From an uncultured SAR116 cluster alpha proteobacterium (lineage in GTDB: Bacteria; Pseudomonadota; Alphaproteobacteria; Puniceispirillales; Puniceispirillaceae), in NCBI GenBank assembly GCA_902523435.1, contig CABYZM010000003.1:29291-93290 (forward strand): 64,000 nt of DNA. The letters are read 5' to 3'. The position numbers and the translations under genes are program-made. The notes beneath the pieces were generated by a model that ran no database searches, was not told where the DNA came from, and saw only the letters and a program-made list of their open reading frames with translations. Position 1 is the stretch's first letter. Each line of letters starts with the position of its first letter. This document shows positions 8,557 through 17,831 of this stretch, one piece after another.

Positions 8557-8680
8557 CTTCTTCTCAATCTTTGCCCGCAGAATAATTGCTTATCAAATCG
8601 GTTATGCGAAACCCAAATGATGGCGTGTTCTAGCACTGAAGCTGATAGGCTGGCAAGCGTTACTATCATACCTTTGTCGT

Positions 8681-9694
8681 TCAGCCCTTTGCCAGCTGAT
8701 TCATGTAAACAGCTGTGTCCAGCATACGGTTGGCAAAGCCCCATTCATTATCATACCAGCCCATAATCCTCACAAACCGTTCATCCTGAACTTGTGTCTG
8801 GGTCAGATCAGCCACGCATGAATGGCTGTTATGATTAAAATCAATAGACACCAGCGGCAGTTCATTCACATCTAGAATTCCTTTCATTGGGCCAGCAGAG
8901 GCTGCTCTGAGTGCGGCATTAACAGAGGTGATATCACAGGCTGTCTTGGCATAAAAACGCAGATCAACAACGGATACATTATCTGTGGGCACACGCACAG
9001 CAGAGCCATCAAGACGGCCATCCAGTTCAGGCAACACAAGACCGACTGCCCGTGCAGCGCCCGTTGTTGTGGGTACGATAGAGCGTCCGCCAGAACGAGC
9101 GCGGCGTAAATCTTTATGCGAGTTGTCTAGAATATTCTGATCCCCTGTATAAGCATGAATGGTGGTCATATTGCCGGAGATCATGCCGAATGTGGTGTGC
9201 ATGACTTTGGCCATTGGGGCAAGACAATTTGTTGTGCAGGATGCGTTTGAGACCACCAGATGCTCATTTCTCAGTTTGTCATGATTGACCCCGTAAACCA
9301 CAGTAAAATCAGCAGCAGAGGCGGGGGCTGAGACAAGCACCTTTTTTGCCCCGGCGGAAAGATGACTAGAAGCCTTATCTCGGCTGTTAAATCTACCTGA
9401 GCATTCCAGAACAATATCAACATCCATTGCGCCATGAGGCAGAACAGATGGATCCCGTTCATGGGTAATTGTCAATTTACCTTTTCCCACATCCATCCAG
9501 TCATCCCCAAATGTGATTGGATGTTCGAAATGACCGTGTGTTGAGTCAAATTCAAGCAGATGAGCCATGACCGCAGTTGCACCAGGCGAGTTAATAGAGA
9601 CAACTTCCACATCATTTCTATCCGCCTCTATCAGGGATCGTAGAACCAGACGTCCAATACGGCCAAAGCCATTGATAGCGATACGTGTTGTCAT
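8681..9694 (-). CDS. gap: Glyceraldehyde-3-phosphate dehydrogenase, NADP-type signature
   Basis: GAPDH interconverts glyceraldehyde-3-phosphate and 1,3-bisphosphoglycerate. The 337-residue protein has the Rossmann start INGFGRIGR, catalytic Cys153 in SNASCTTNC and His180 in the TTIHAYTGDQ segment. Two cofactor positions are unusual. The Asp that binds the NAD ribose (Asp32 in Bacillus numbering) is Ser36 in SINSPG. The Leu187-Pro188 pair of NAD enzymes is Asn191-Ser192 in ILDNSHKDL. Both changes resemble NADP-using enzymes such as B. subtilis GapB and cyanobacterial Gap2. It sits 58 bases downstream of tkt. pgk and fba, common next neighbours, are absent; efp follows. I infer a gluconeogenic or dual-cofactor role. 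Confidence 0.93.
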   Translation of the reverse strand: MTTRIAINGFGRIGRLVLRSLIEADRNDVEVVSINSPGATAVMAHLLEFDSTHGHFEHPITFGDDWMDVGKGKLTITHERDPSVLPHGAMDVDIVLECSGRFNSRDKASSHLSAGAKKVLVSAPASAADFTVVYGVNHDKLRNEHLVVSNASCTTNCLAPMAKVMHTTFGMISGNMTTIHAYTGDQNILDNSHKDLRRARSGGRSIVPTTTGAARAVGLVLPELDGRLDGSAVRVPTDNVSVVDLRFYAKTACDITSVNAALRAASAGPMKGILDVNELPLVSIDFNHNSHSCVADLTQTQVQDERFVRIMGWYDNEWGFANRMLDTAVYMNQLAKG

Positions 9695-9752
9695 CGTTGT
9701 AGATCTGCTTTCTTTGTTAGGTTACTCTGGGCAGGTTTGAGCTGTCCAGAAG

Positions 9753-11777
9753 TCAGACCAGATTCGCTTTAGCTGCAGCAACTACTGCCTCTTTTGTAAT
9801 TTTAAAATGGGCAAACAGTTCGCCAGCTGGCGCAGATGCCCCAAACCCTGTCATGCCGACAAAGCTGGCTTGGCCATGTGTCAGTGCAGCCCAGCCCATT
9901 TCAAGGCCAGCCTCAACAACCACTACTGAAGCAGACGGTCCAAGTAGTTCTGCTTTGTAATCCTCATCTTGGGCAAGTAGCAGCTCGAGGCAAGGTATAG
10001 ACACCAGTCTTGTGGTGATGCCTTCTGCTTCCAGCATGGTTCGCGCCTCATCTGCTAGGCTGACCTCAGAGCCGGTGGCAAGCAGGGTAACCTGCGGGTT
10101 AGCAGAGCCTTCTTTGAGGATATAACCGCCACGTGCCGATTTATTTTCCCTGCTATCTTCGTGCTGATGTTCACCTGGTTTGTCATCAGCATTCAAACGC
10201 AGTTGCGGTAAGCCTTGGCGGCTAAGCGCAAGAACAGAAGGCGTGTCTATTGCTTCTAGAGCTAGTTGCCAGGCTTCTGCTGTTTCTACAATGTCAGCAG
10301 GGCGGAAGACTTGCAGATTCGGAATTGCACGCAGGGCAGCAAGATGTTCAACTGGCTGATGTGTCGGCCCGTCTTCGCCTAGACCAATACTGTCATGAGT
10401 CATCACATAAATAACTCGCTGGCCCATAAGGGCAGACAGACGGATAGAGGGACGGCAGTAATCGCTGAAGACAAGGAAGGTCCCACCAAAGGGGATCAAT
10501 CCGCCATGAAGGGCAATGCCGTTCATAGCCGCGGCCATGCCATGTTCACGCACTCCATAATGCACATAAGTACCAGACGGATGAGAAGCTGAAAAAATTT
10601 CATGTCCTCCAACCTTTGTATTATTTGAACCGGTCAGGTCAGCAGACCCGCCAAATAAAGACGGAATATGTTCAAATAAGGTTTCAATCGTTTTCTGGCT
10701 GGCCACACGGGTTGCAACTTTCTGCGGGTGTTCGCGCAGCTGATCTTTCATGTCTGCGATGGCACTTGCGGCAGCCTGTTTCACATCGCCTGATATAGCC
10801 GCTTCAAACTGGTTCTTCTGATCGGCAGCACTTAGCCGGGCCTGCCAAGCTTTTTGTTCAGCATGACTGCGACTGCCCACGTTTCGCCAGTCTGCCAGAA
10901 TATCTTCAGGGATTTTAAAAGAAGGGTCAGACCAGCCTATGGTATCGCGGACAGCTTCAATTTCTTCCGGGCCAAGAGGAGCGCCATGTGCCTTGGCCGT
11001 GCCTCCAACTTTGTCAGACCCTTTGCCAATTGTGGTTTTGCATCGGATCAAGACGGGCTTGTCCATAACAGATTTGGCTTGGACTAAGGCCGCATCAACA
11101 GCAGCCATATCATGGCCGTCACAAGATAGTACATGCCACTGGCTGGCCTTAAACCTGCTGGTGATGTCGTCTGAGGTTGTGATATCCGTGCTGCCGTCAA
11201 TAGAGATGCCGTTATCGTCAAACAGCACAATCAGTTTATTCAGCTTCAGATGACCAGCCAATGAAATGGCCTCATGGCTGATCCCTTCCATAAGGCAGCC
11301 ATCTCCAGCGATTACATAAGTATAATGGTTAACGAGTTCTGGCCCGTATTTTGCTGCCATATGGCGTTCAGCAATTGCCATGCCAACAGCATTGGCGACG
11401 CCCTGTCCCAGGGGGCCGGTGGTGGTTTCAATTCCGGCAGCGTGACCAAATTCAGGATGCCCGGCTGTTGGGCTGCCTAGTTGCCGGAAATTCCTAATGG
11501 CATCGATGGATATATCATTATAGCCAGTTAAATAAAGAAGCGCATAAAGCAGCATGGAGCCATGCCCGGCAGAAAGCACAAATCTGTCTCGGTCTGGCCA
11601 GTTTGGATCCGTGGGGTCAAATTTCAGATGCTTTGCAAATAAAACAGTTGCTGCCTCTGCAAAGCCCATTGGCATTCCTGGATGTCCTGAATTGGCGGCC
11701 TGAACCGCGTCCATTGCTAGAACCCGAATACAATCCGCCATCTTCTGTGCCCTCGAGTTTTTTGGCAAGACTGACAT
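9753..11777 (-). CDS. tkt: Transketolase
   Basis: This thiamine-diphosphate enzyme moves two-carbon units between sugar phosphates in the pentose phosphate pathway. The 674-residue protein has normal length. Visible are the N-terminal [12 protein letters not shown] segment, the ThDP/Mg motif beginning GDGCLMEG and ending near FDDNG, and the central pyrimidine domain with [13 protein letters not shown] (conserved Glu) and [15 protein letters not shown]. The ATG has an AAAGGA-type ribosome site. It is the first gene of the tkt-gap unit and is divergent from the DUF4164-zapA-6S block, the standard alphaproteobacterial arrangement. Confidence 0.97.
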   Translation of the reverse strand: MSVLPKNSRAQKMADCIRVLAMDAVQAANSGHPGMPMGFAEAATVLFAKHLKFDPTDPNWPDRDRFVLSAGHGSMLLYALLYLTGYNDISIDAIRNFRQLGSPTAGHPEFGHAAGIETTTGPLGQGVANAVGMAIAERHMAAKYGPELVNHYTYVIAGDGCLMEGISHEAISLAGHLKLNKLIVLFDDNGISIDGSTDITTSDDITSRFKASQWHVLSCDGHDMAAVDAALVQAKSVMDKPVLIRCKTTIGKGSDKVGGTAKAHGAPLGPEEIEAVRDTIGWSDPSFKIPEDILADWRNVGSRSHAEQKAWQARLSAADQKNQFEAAISGDVKQAAASAIADMKDQLREHPQKVATRVASQKTIETLFEHIPSLFGGSADLTGSNNTKVGGHEIFSASHPSGTYVHYGVREHGMAAAMNGIALHGGLIPFGGTFLVFSDYCRPSIRLSALMGQRVIYVMTHDSIGLGEDGPTHQPVEHLAALRAIPNLQVFRPADIVETAEAWQLALEAIDTPSVLALSRQGLPQLRLNADDKPGEHQHEDSRENKSARGGYILKEGSANPQVTLLATGSEVSLADEARTMLEAEGITTRLVSIPCLELLLAQDEDYKAELLGPSASVVVVEAGLEMGWAALTHGQASFVGMTGFGASAPAGELFAHFKITKEAVVAAAKANLV

Positions 11778-12240
11778 TTCTTTTATCCTTATGTGTTGTT
11801 GCCCTGTAAATTATGACAAGGTCAATTAAGGCAGTTTGTTGTGGCGGCTTTTATGTCATCACCTGTCATGGGGCGCAATGTGCATAAATATGTCTGATTC
11901 GTCAATCTGCCCAAGCTAGGTAATCTGCTAAATAATAAAATGATTGGATGCTGCGATACGGCTGAAACTGCTGTCCGGCGCGGTTCAGCCATTGGCTGGT
12001 TTGGTCTTGCCTGCATAGTTCTGCTGCATGCTCTGTTCAAATAGCAGCCTATTAGAGCCAGGCAGGGTTGTTTTTTTCCGAAATTGATTCCACACTGATT
12101 CTTGCTGTTTCAGGCCAAAACTGAATCACCTTAACATTGGTTGTTGACACGGTGCGCAGTTGTTTGGCTGTTACATGATACATGTCTCGAAAACAGAACC
12201 ATTGTTTGCGATATCTTTTCATTATTTGGGCTTGCAGATT
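11778..12240. other. Divergent intergenic region between tkt and the zapA block
   Basis: This 463-base gap is the longest gene-poor stretch in the window. The 72-codon minus-strand ORF inside it (11822-12040) has no recognisable features. A 7-bp inverted repeat GGCTGAA/TTCAGCC lies near 11963-11995, and a seven-T run follows a GCCT/AGGC hairpin near 12050-12077. A perfect -35 hexamer TTGACA occurs at 12144-12149 on the plus strand, but no -10 box is at standard spacing. Promoters for both flanking transcripts are expected here. I cannot support a gene. Confidence 0.4.
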
Positions 12241-12516
12241 ATGACCGCATCATCACCATCCGCATCACGTTTATCTGCGGCTATAAGTGAATTGGAGAAG
12301 GCCCTGTCGGCGCTGGATCAAACCGTTTATGCCGTCAATCAGTCTTTGTCGGATACCTCTTCCCCTGGACCGAAAAGTCCGTCTGTAGCGGACGGGAATA
12401 TGATACCTGCCAGCCAGATCCGCAAAGAGCTTGCCGCCCTGCAGGAACTAGTCAGCGGTGCAGTCGAGCTAATTGCCCTTGCTCGTTCAGGTAACGGCAC
12501 AGACGTCACAAATTAG
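12241..12516 (+). CDS. Small coiled-coil protein, DUF4164-like
   Basis: This is a short, mostly helical protein of about 91 residues of unknown function. The ORF track begins at 12160, but the upstream codons look unlike protein, and the ATG at 12241 begins MTASSPSASRLSAAISELEKAL, typical of this small family. A helical N-terminal segment with heptad spacing is followed by a Ser/Pro-rich stretch and a second helix. It lies 14 bases before zapA. This position between tkt and zapA is held by a DUF4164-type gene in many alphaproteobacteria, which is the main basis for the name. A division-related role is only guilt by association. Confidence 0.65.
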   Translation: MTASSPSASRLSAAISELEKALSALDQTVYAVNQSLSDTSSPGPKSPSVADGNMIPASQIRKELAALQELVSGAVELIALARSGNGTDVTN

Positions 12517-12530
12517 CAGGAGATTCACTA

Positions 12531-12875
12531 ATGAGCCAATCCATCGTGACGGTCCGGCTGAACGGACAGCCATATCAAATGGGATGTGACGCTGGACAGG
12601 AAGCGCATATCGAGGCACTAGGACGTGATGTTGAAGCGGTTTTAAATGAGTTGACCGGAACAGTTGGCCAAATTGGCGAAGCGCGACTTCTGGCCATGGC
12701 TGCCCTGATTATTGCTGACCGAAAGTCAGAGACATTTGCCCGCGAAGACGGACCAGATGCCACAGTCGCCTCTGCCAGCTTGTCTTCTGACGAGCTTGAT
12801 CAGCTGGCGAGCCGCATAGAGGCTATGGCTGGCCGCGTTAGTCAGTTGAACGCTGAACTTGCTAAACTGCCTTAA
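12531..12875 (+). CDS. zapA: Cell division protein ZapA
   Basis: ZapA binds FtsZ and bundles its filaments at mid-cell. The 114-residue protein has an N-terminal beta-hairpin domain (IVTVRLNGQPYQMGC, then LGRDVEAVLNEL) and a C-terminal coiled coil (about 75-112), the standard ZapA plan. A good AGGAG site lies 7 bases before the ATG. 6S RNA and fau follow directly, reproducing the zapA-ssrS-fau order found from E. coli to alphaproteobacteria. ftsZ itself is in this window at about 53-55 kb. Confidence 0.88.
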   Translation: MSQSIVTVRLNGQPYQMGCDAGQEAHIEALGRDVEAVLNELTGTVGQIGEARLLAMAALIIADRKSETFAREDGPDATVASASLSSDELDQLASRIEAMAGRVSQLNAELAKLP

Positions 12876-12889
12876 ATGACCTATGTGAG

Positions 12890-13052
12890 AGAGGTGGCGG
12901 CTGGGCTTCGCGCGCGGCATTTCAATCCCTGGGACCATAATCTTCTGTAGGGGACCGCCTCTGGCCCGATCGAGGTCTGGCTATCGTGGTGCCCACCTGT
13001 TTTACAGGTCACAGAGGATGAAAACATCCAACGGTTGTTCTGGCTGTCACAG
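12890..13052 (+). ncRNA. ssrS: 6S RNA
   Basis: 6S RNA mimics an open promoter and sequesters sigma-70 RNA polymerase in stationary phase. The 268-base gap between zapA and fau is its conserved position. Supporting structure: an 11-bp closing stem pairs GTGGCGGCTGG (12894-12904) with CTGGCTGTCAC (13040-13050), allowing G-U pairs. Inside are the hairpin ACCTGT-TTT-ACAGGT (12995-13009), corresponding to the CACCUUG...CAAGG hairpin of E. coli 6S, and GGATG-AAAA-CATCC (13016-13029). The length of about 160 bases is right. Ends are estimated from the stem. Confidence 0.8.
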
Positions 13053-13152
13053 TAATCTTAAGCGTGTTGCTCTGTCATTGCGCCAGCTTTAATATGTTTG
13101 TAGCCTGCCCATTGATGGAAGCCACCGTTGTTTAACATCTGCCTTGCCTCAA

Positions 13153-13755
13153 ATGAACCTCACACCTACAGTTGAAGAGCAGAAAGTCAGCTTGCGCAAA
13201 CAGGCTGTTACTCGACGTGCGCAATTGGCAGCAGAATATGATGCCTCTCTGTCGTGCATGGGCACGGGGCTTGCGCGTTTTGCAGCTAGCCTGATTGATC
13301 AGTTTTGCCCCACAATCGTAGCTGGATACTGGCCGGTGCGAAGCGAAATTGATATTCTGCCGCTTTTATCTGCGCTTCAGGATAAGGGAGTTCACTTATG
13401 TCTTCCGATTACAGGACTTGCTGGAACGCCGTTATCCTTTCACCACTGGACATTTGGCACAGCTCTGGACACTGGCCGCTTTGGCATTAAACAGCCCTTC
13501 CCAGATGCTCAACAACTGTTACCAGATATGATCTGCGTGCCGTTACTGGCTTTTGACAACAGATGTCATCGCCTGGGCTATGGCGGTGGATACTATGATC
13601 GCACATTAGCTGACCTGCGCAAACAAGGTCATAAGGTATCGGCGGTGGGGCTGGCTTATGCAGGCCAGCAGATAGACAGGTTGGTTATAGGGCCTTATGA
13701 TGAGCAACTAGAGAATGTATTAACGCCTGAAGGTTGGCTGGTCAGACAGAAATGA
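13153..13755 (+). CDS. fau: 5-formyltetrahydrofolate cyclo-ligase
   Basis: This enzyme converts 5-formyltetrahydrofolate to 5,10-methenyltetrahydrofolate using ATP, returning a storage folate to the active pool. The C-terminal signature VPLLAFD then LGYGGGYYDRTL is the family hallmark, and the N-terminal KVSLRKQ and YWPVRSEIDI segments fit. I prefer the ATG at 13153 over the TTG at 13144 used by the ORF track; neither has a clear ribosome site. It lies about 100 bases after 6S RNA and may be read from the same transcript, as in other proteobacteria. Confidence 0.92.
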   Translation: MNLTPTVEEQKVSLRKQAVTRRAQLAAEYDASLSCMGTGLARFAASLIDQFCPTIVAGYWPVRSEIDILPLLSALQDKGVHLCLPITGLAGTPLSFHHWTFGTALDTGRFGIKQPFPDAQQLLPDMICVPLLAFDNRCHRLGYGGGYYDRTLADLRKQGHKVSAVGLAYAGQQIDRLVIGPYDEQLENVLTPEGWLVRQK

Positions 13756-13776
13756 AATGGAAATGGGCACAGATTT

Positions 13777-14586
13777 ATGCGAATCTTATTTCTAGGGGAT
13801 ATTGTTGGCCGTACGGCTCGTCAGGCTGTGATTGAGCAGATGCCGGATTTGCGCGCTGAATTGGGTTGCGCTTTCGTGATTGTGAATTGCGAGAATGCAG
13901 CAGGTGGATATGGTGTCACACCAGCGATATGTGAGGATTTATTTGCCTGCGGCATCGATGTGCTGACAACAGGTAATCATGTCTTTGATAAAGCTGAAAT
14001 CAGTCTTTATCTGGCTAGTCAGGACAAATTGTTGCGGCCAGATAATATGGCTGACGGGCTGCCCGGAAAAGGCCATGTGATTGTTCAGAATGATCAGGGC
14101 GTAAGGCTGGGTGTGGTGAATTTGATGGCGAATCTGTTTATGTCAGAAAATGCAAATGCGTTCGCAGCAGCTGACAAGATTAAGGCATCTATGACTCTGG
14201 GTCGAGATGTTGACGCCATGGTGGTGGATTTTCATGGTGAGGCCACATCTGAGAAAATGGCGATGGGGTTTTATTTTGACGGGCATGCGTCACTGGTAGT
14301 TGGCACGCACACCCATATACCAACAGCAGATTGCAGGGTTTTGGATGGAGGAACAGCTTATCAGACAGATGCCGGCATGTGTGGGGATTACAACTCTGTG
14401 ATTGGTATGGATAAGCAGGCAGCCACAAGCCGGTTCACAGGCGGGTCCGGCGGACGTCTGTCTGTTGCCAGTGGAGCACCCAGCCTGTGTGGTGTGTTGG
14501 TTGATGTTGAACTTGCAACTGGACTGGCCAAGCAAGCCCGTTCGTTTCGGCGGGGCGGTGCACTAGAAAACACATCAGCTGTCTGA
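13777..14586 (+). CDS. YmdB-family metallophosphoesterase
   Basis: This 269-residue protein belongs to the TIGR00282 metallophosphoesterase family; the Bacillus member YmdB hydrolyses 2',3'-cyclic nucleotides. Metal-binding segments are visible in order: LGDIVGRTAR, NCENAAGGYG, TTGNHVFDK, VDFHGEATSEK and GTHTHIPTAD. The late motif TDAGMCGDYNSVIG is typical of the family. The gene begins 21 bases after fau and precedes yebC, a common alphaproteobacterial order. The substrate in vivo is not established here. Confidence 0.88.
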   Translation: MRILFLGDIVGRTARQAVIEQMPDLRAELGCAFVIVNCENAAGGYGVTPAICEDLFACGIDVLTTGNHVFDKAEISLYLASQDKLLRPDNMADGLPGKGHVIVQNDQGVRLGVVNLMANLFMSENANAFAAADKIKASMTLGRDVDAMVVDFHGEATSEKMAMGFYFDGHASLVVGTHTHIPTADCRVLDGGTAYQTDAGMCGDYNSVIGMDKQAATSRFTGGSGGRLSVASGAPSLCGVLVDVELATGLAKQARSFRRGGALENTSAV

Positions 14587-14640
14587 TATACCGGCGGTGA
14601 GAGAACGTCTGCAGAAGGGATACTGATAGAGCGAGGCATT

Positions 14641-15384
14641 ATGGCGGGACATTCCAAATTCAAAAATATCCAACATCGCAAAGGGGCGCAGGACAAAAAG
14701 AGGGCAAAAATTTTTACCCGCCTCATAAAGGAACTGGCGGTTGCCGCGCGCGGCGGCACAGAGCCAGCCAGCAATCCGCGTCTGCGTACCGCGCTAGCTG
14801 GTTGCCGGGCGGCCAATATGCCAAAAGATAATATTGAGCGTGTCTTAAAGCGGGCTGAGGGCGGTGAGGGTGAGCAATATGAAGAAATCCGTTATGAAGG
14901 CTACGGTGCGGGCGGCACAGCCTTTATTGTTGAGGCCTTGACGGATAACCGGAATCGCACGGCTTCAGAAGTCCGAGCTGCGTTCAGTAAGTTTGGCGGC
15001 TCTTTGGGCGAAACTGGGTCAGTCAGTTTCATGTTTGATAAGGTTGGGCAGATTATCTATCCGGTTGAGGTCACAAACGCAGATTCCATGTTTGAAGCTG
15101 CGCTAGAGGCCAGGGCGCAGGATGTGGAAACAGATGATGACACTCATCTTGTAACAACTGCCCCTGAAGATTTTAATGCAGCACGTGAAAAGCTGGAAGA
15201 GATCTTTGGGGCTCCGGAGGAGGCACAGCTGACCTGGGTTGCCCAGAATACGTTAGATGTCAACGAAGACCAGGCTCGTACTCTATTGAAATTCATTGAT
15301 ACGCTTGAAGATAATGATGATGTGCAGTCGCTGTCGTTCAATTTTCAAATTTCTGATGAAATTTTTACAAAGCTGGACGGTTAA
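14641..15384 (+). CDS. yebC: YebC/PmpR-family protein (TACO1-like)
   Basis: This is a conserved cytoplasmic protein of 247 residues with the diagnostic start MAGHSKFKNIQHRKGAQDKKR. The three-domain YebC plan follows, including ARGGTEPASNPRLR and YEGYGAGGTAFIVEALTDN. Members have been described as DNA-binding regulators and, more recently, as translation factors that help ribosomes through proline-rich stretches. The gene lies directly before ruvC, the classical yebC-ruvCAB arrangement, with 5 bases between them. Confidence 0.94.
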   Translation: MAGHSKFKNIQHRKGAQDKKRAKIFTRLIKELAVAARGGTEPASNPRLRTALAGCRAANMPKDNIERVLKRAEGGEGEQYEEIRYEGYGAGGTAFIVEALTDNRNRTASEVRAAFSKFGGSLGETGSVSFMFDKVGQIIYPVEVTNADSMFEAALEARAQDVETDDDTHLVTTAPEDFNAAREKLEEIFGAPEEAQLTWVAQNTLDVNEDQARTLLKFIDTLEDNDDVQSLSFNFQISDEIFTKLDG

Positions 15385-15389
15385 GAACG

Positions 15390-15938
15390 GTGCGGATCAT
15401 TGGCATTGATCCGGGACTTCAGGCAACAGGATGGGGTGTGATTGCCTCAGACGGCTCGCAGTTGAAAGGCGTTAGTCACGGGATCATCCGGACCAACACA
15501 CGGATGAGTGATCCTGAAAGGCTGATCTTGATTTTTGAGGGGCTGGAGAATGTGATTGCAAACCATCAACCCGAAACAGCCATTGTTGAGGAAATCTTTG
15601 TAAAGGATAACCCTCGTTCCGCTTTGCGTCTGGGGCTGGCGCGTGGCGTCGCCATACTGGCCTGTGGAAAGGCACGATTGGCATTATCTGAAATTTCTGC
15701 ACGCAAAGTGAAACAGGCAGTCACGGGCACTGGTGCTGCAGATAAAAAGCAGGTTGCCAATATGGTCTCACGACTTTTGGGCATTCCGCCCCCCCCATCG
15801 GACGCAGCGGATGCGTTGGCGTTGGCGATAGCGTGGTACCAGGGGGCAGCGTCTCCAAAAACAGAAGCAGCGCAGATGCAAGACAGCCTGTCTGCAGCAA
15901 TTGAGGCTGCCCTTCGAAAAGATCGACAAAGGACCTAA
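15390..15938 (+). CDS. ruvC: Holliday junction endonuclease RuvC
   Basis: RuvC cuts four-way recombination junctions symmetrically. The 182-residue protein begins at a GTG with IIGIDPGLQATGWG, containing the first catalytic Asp. It continues with VEEIFVKDNPRSALRLG (catalytic Glu) and ends its core with SDAADALALAIAW (catalytic Asp pair). The GTG start is 5 bases after the yebC stop, so translation is probably coupled. The C-terminal 25 residues are variable, as in other members. It works with RuvA and RuvB, encoded next. Confidence 0.95.
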   Translation: MRIIGIDPGLQATGWGVIASDGSQLKGVSHGIIRTNTRMSDPERLILIFEGLENVIANHQPETAIVEEIFVKDNPRSALRLGLARGVAILACGKARLALSEISARKVKQAVTGTGAADKKQVANMVSRLLGIPPPPSDAADALALAIAWYQGAASPKTEAAQMQDSLSAAIEAALRKDRQRT

Positions 15939-16057
15939 AATGTCCAGCCTAAGATGATTGCGCGTCACAAAGGGACGTGGAATAATTAATCAGCAGAACT
16001 GGTGGAGAGGGAAAACATGCGCAGCTGCCCATCAGCATCATACAGGACAGGCCAAAG

Positions 16058-16696
16058 ATGATTGCCCAGCTTTCTGGCCGTCTGGTTTCGGCTGATTTGA
16101 CTAATCTTATACTGGATGTGCAGGGAGTGGGATATCTTGTTCATGTGACTGGCCGGACTCTGGCGCAAATCGGCCAGCCCGGCGATATGGTCACGCTGGT
16201 AACCGAACTTTTGGTCAGAGAGGATTCACTAACCCTTTACGGTTTTAAGGACACAGCAGAGCAGGCTGCGTTCCGGATGTTACAAACTGTGCAGGGGGTT
16301 GGCGCTAAGGCCGCCTTGTCCATTCTGACCACATTGACTGCAGACGAGTTATCACAGGCGATCCTGGCAAGTGATAAGGCGGTGGTCAGTCGGGCTGACG
16401 GGATTGGCCCAAAACTGGCGCAGCGAATTATTAATGAGCTTGCGCAGAAGCTTCCTACATCACTAACCGCAGGCCCAGCGCCTTTTAGTCCGGCTTCCGC
16501 AGGCGGGCTTGAGGGGGCTGCGGCTGATACTGGACAGCAAATGGCTCAGGATGCGTTGTCGGCACTTGTCAACCTTGGCTATTCGCGAACTGAAGCTTTT
16601 GCAGCGGTTAGTCAGACGAAACAAAGTGAAGAGGCTGGAAATGTGTCTGCTCTTATTGCGTTGGCACTGAAACAGCTGGGGGCAGGCAGGAGCTGA
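16058..16696 (+). CDS. ruvA: Holliday junction branch migration protein RuvA
   Basis: RuvA binds the four-way junction as a tetramer and loads the RuvB motor. The 212-residue protein starts [16 protein letters not shown] (OB-fold domain I). The helix-hairpin-helix domain has [16 protein letters not shown] and [18 protein letters not shown] flexible linker leads to the RuvB-binding domain III (about 165-212). The gap after ruvC is 119 bases, longer than usual in this operon, but I see no gene in it. The ruvA stop is 4 bases before the ruvB ATG. Confidence 0.95.
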   Translation: MIAQLSGRLVSADLTNLILDVQGVGYLVHVTGRTLAQIGQPGDMVTLVTELLVREDSLTLYGFKDTAEQAAFRMLQTVQGVGAKAALSILTTLTADELSQAILASDKAVVSRADGIGPKLAQRIINELAQKLPTSLTAGPAPFSPASAGGLEGAAADTGQQMAQDALSALVNLGYSRTEAFAAVSQTKQSEEAGNVSALIALALKQLGAGRS

Positions 16697-16700
16697 AATC

Positions 16701-17807
16701 ATGGCTGATGACCAACGGAACAGGCAAGACCCTTCAGACCAAGACAGGTTGGTGACACCAGATGCGATCCCGGCTTCTGATGCCGTCCAAAATTCGGATC
16801 CAGCTTTGCGGCCGCGCCGACTGGTTGAGTTTGTCGGGCAGGGGCAGGGACGCGCAAATCTGGAAACTTTTATTGGAGCTGCGCGCCTGCGCGAAGAGCC
16901 AATGGACCACACGCTTCTGCATGGCCCGCCAGGCCTTGGCAAGACCACGATGGCGCAGATTATATCAGCAGAGCTCGGCGTCGGGTTCAGGGCTACATCC
17001 GGGCCGGTAATTGCACGGGCCGGTGATCTAGCGGCATTGCTGAGCAATTTGCAGCCCCGTGATGTGTTGTTTATTGATGAAATTCATAGGTTGAATCCAG
17101 CTGTTGAAGAGGTTTTATATCCAGCAATGGAAGATTTTCAGCTGGATTTGATCATTGGTGAGGGACCGTCTGCACGTTCTGTGCGGATTGATCTGCCGCG
17201 ATTTACTCTTGTTGGTGCGACGACAAGGGCAGGGCTGCTAACAACCCCTTTGCGAGACCGGTTTGGCATTAACATGAGGATGCAGTTCTACACCACAGGT
17301 GAGCTGGTTCAAATTTTGCATCGGCAGGCGGATAAGCTTGAAATGAAGCTGGTAGAAGACGGCGCAGAAGAAGTGGCCAAACGATCCCGCGGAACACCTC
17401 GTGTTGCTGGACGTTTATTGCGGCGGGTGCGTGATATTGCCCTTGTCGAAGGAGCCGAGCTGGTTACTGCGACGATTGCAGATAAAGCGCTCACCCAGTT
17501 GGGTGTTGATAAGACAGGGCTTGACGGGATGGACAGGCGTTATCTGTCCAGTCTGGCAGACTCATTTGGCGGCGGGCCTGTTGGTGTGGAAACTTTAGCA
17601 GCTGTTCTGGCAGAACAACGCGATATGCTGGAAGAGGTGATCGAGCCTTATCTTATGCAGTCAGGTCTTTTGATGCGCACACCTCGCGGGCGATGTCTTT
17701 CTTTGTCTGGGTGGGCCTATTTAGGTCTGACGCCGCCCGCACAGGCTGAACGCCAGCTTGACCTGCTTTCCCGGGACTTAGGCAGCAATGAAGATGCCCC
17801 CTTTTAA
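16701..17807 (+). CDS. ruvB: Holliday junction helicase motor RuvB
   Basis: RuvB is the hexameric AAA+ ATPase that drives branch migration. The 368-residue protein shows Walker [10 protein letters not shown], Walker [10 protein letters not shown], sensor 1 VGATTRAG, and an arginine-finger region around [10 protein letters not shown]. It ends with a winged-helix domain with LMRTPRGR. The N-terminal 30 residues before the conserved [12 protein letters not shown] are longer and Gln/Asp-rich, a variable region. A GCAGGAG site precedes the start. It completes ruvCAB. Confidence 0.96.
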   Translation: MADDQRNRQDPSDQDRLVTPDAIPASDAVQNSDPALRPRRLVEFVGQGQGRANLETFIGAARLREEPMDHTLLHGPPGLGKTTMAQIISAELGVGFRATSGPVIARAGDLAALLSNLQPRDVLFIDEIHRLNPAVEEVLYPAMEDFQLDLIIGEGPSARSVRIDLPRFTLVGATTRAGLLTTPLRDRFGINMRMQFYTTGELVQILHRQADKLEMKLVEDGAEEVAKRSRGTPRVAGRLLRRVRDIALVEGAELVTATIADKALTQLGVDKTGLDGMDRRYLSSLADSFGGGPVGVETLAAVLAEQRDMLEEVIEPYLMQSGLLMRTPRGRCLSLSGWAYLGLTPPAQAERQLDLLSRDLGSNEDAPF

Positions 17808-17831
17808 CCAAAGATGAGAAGCTGAACAGAC

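Noticed and set aside
8553-8744. 63-codon ORF between efp and gap
   Set aside because: It overlaps the gap 3' end in another frame and has no start signal or family features.
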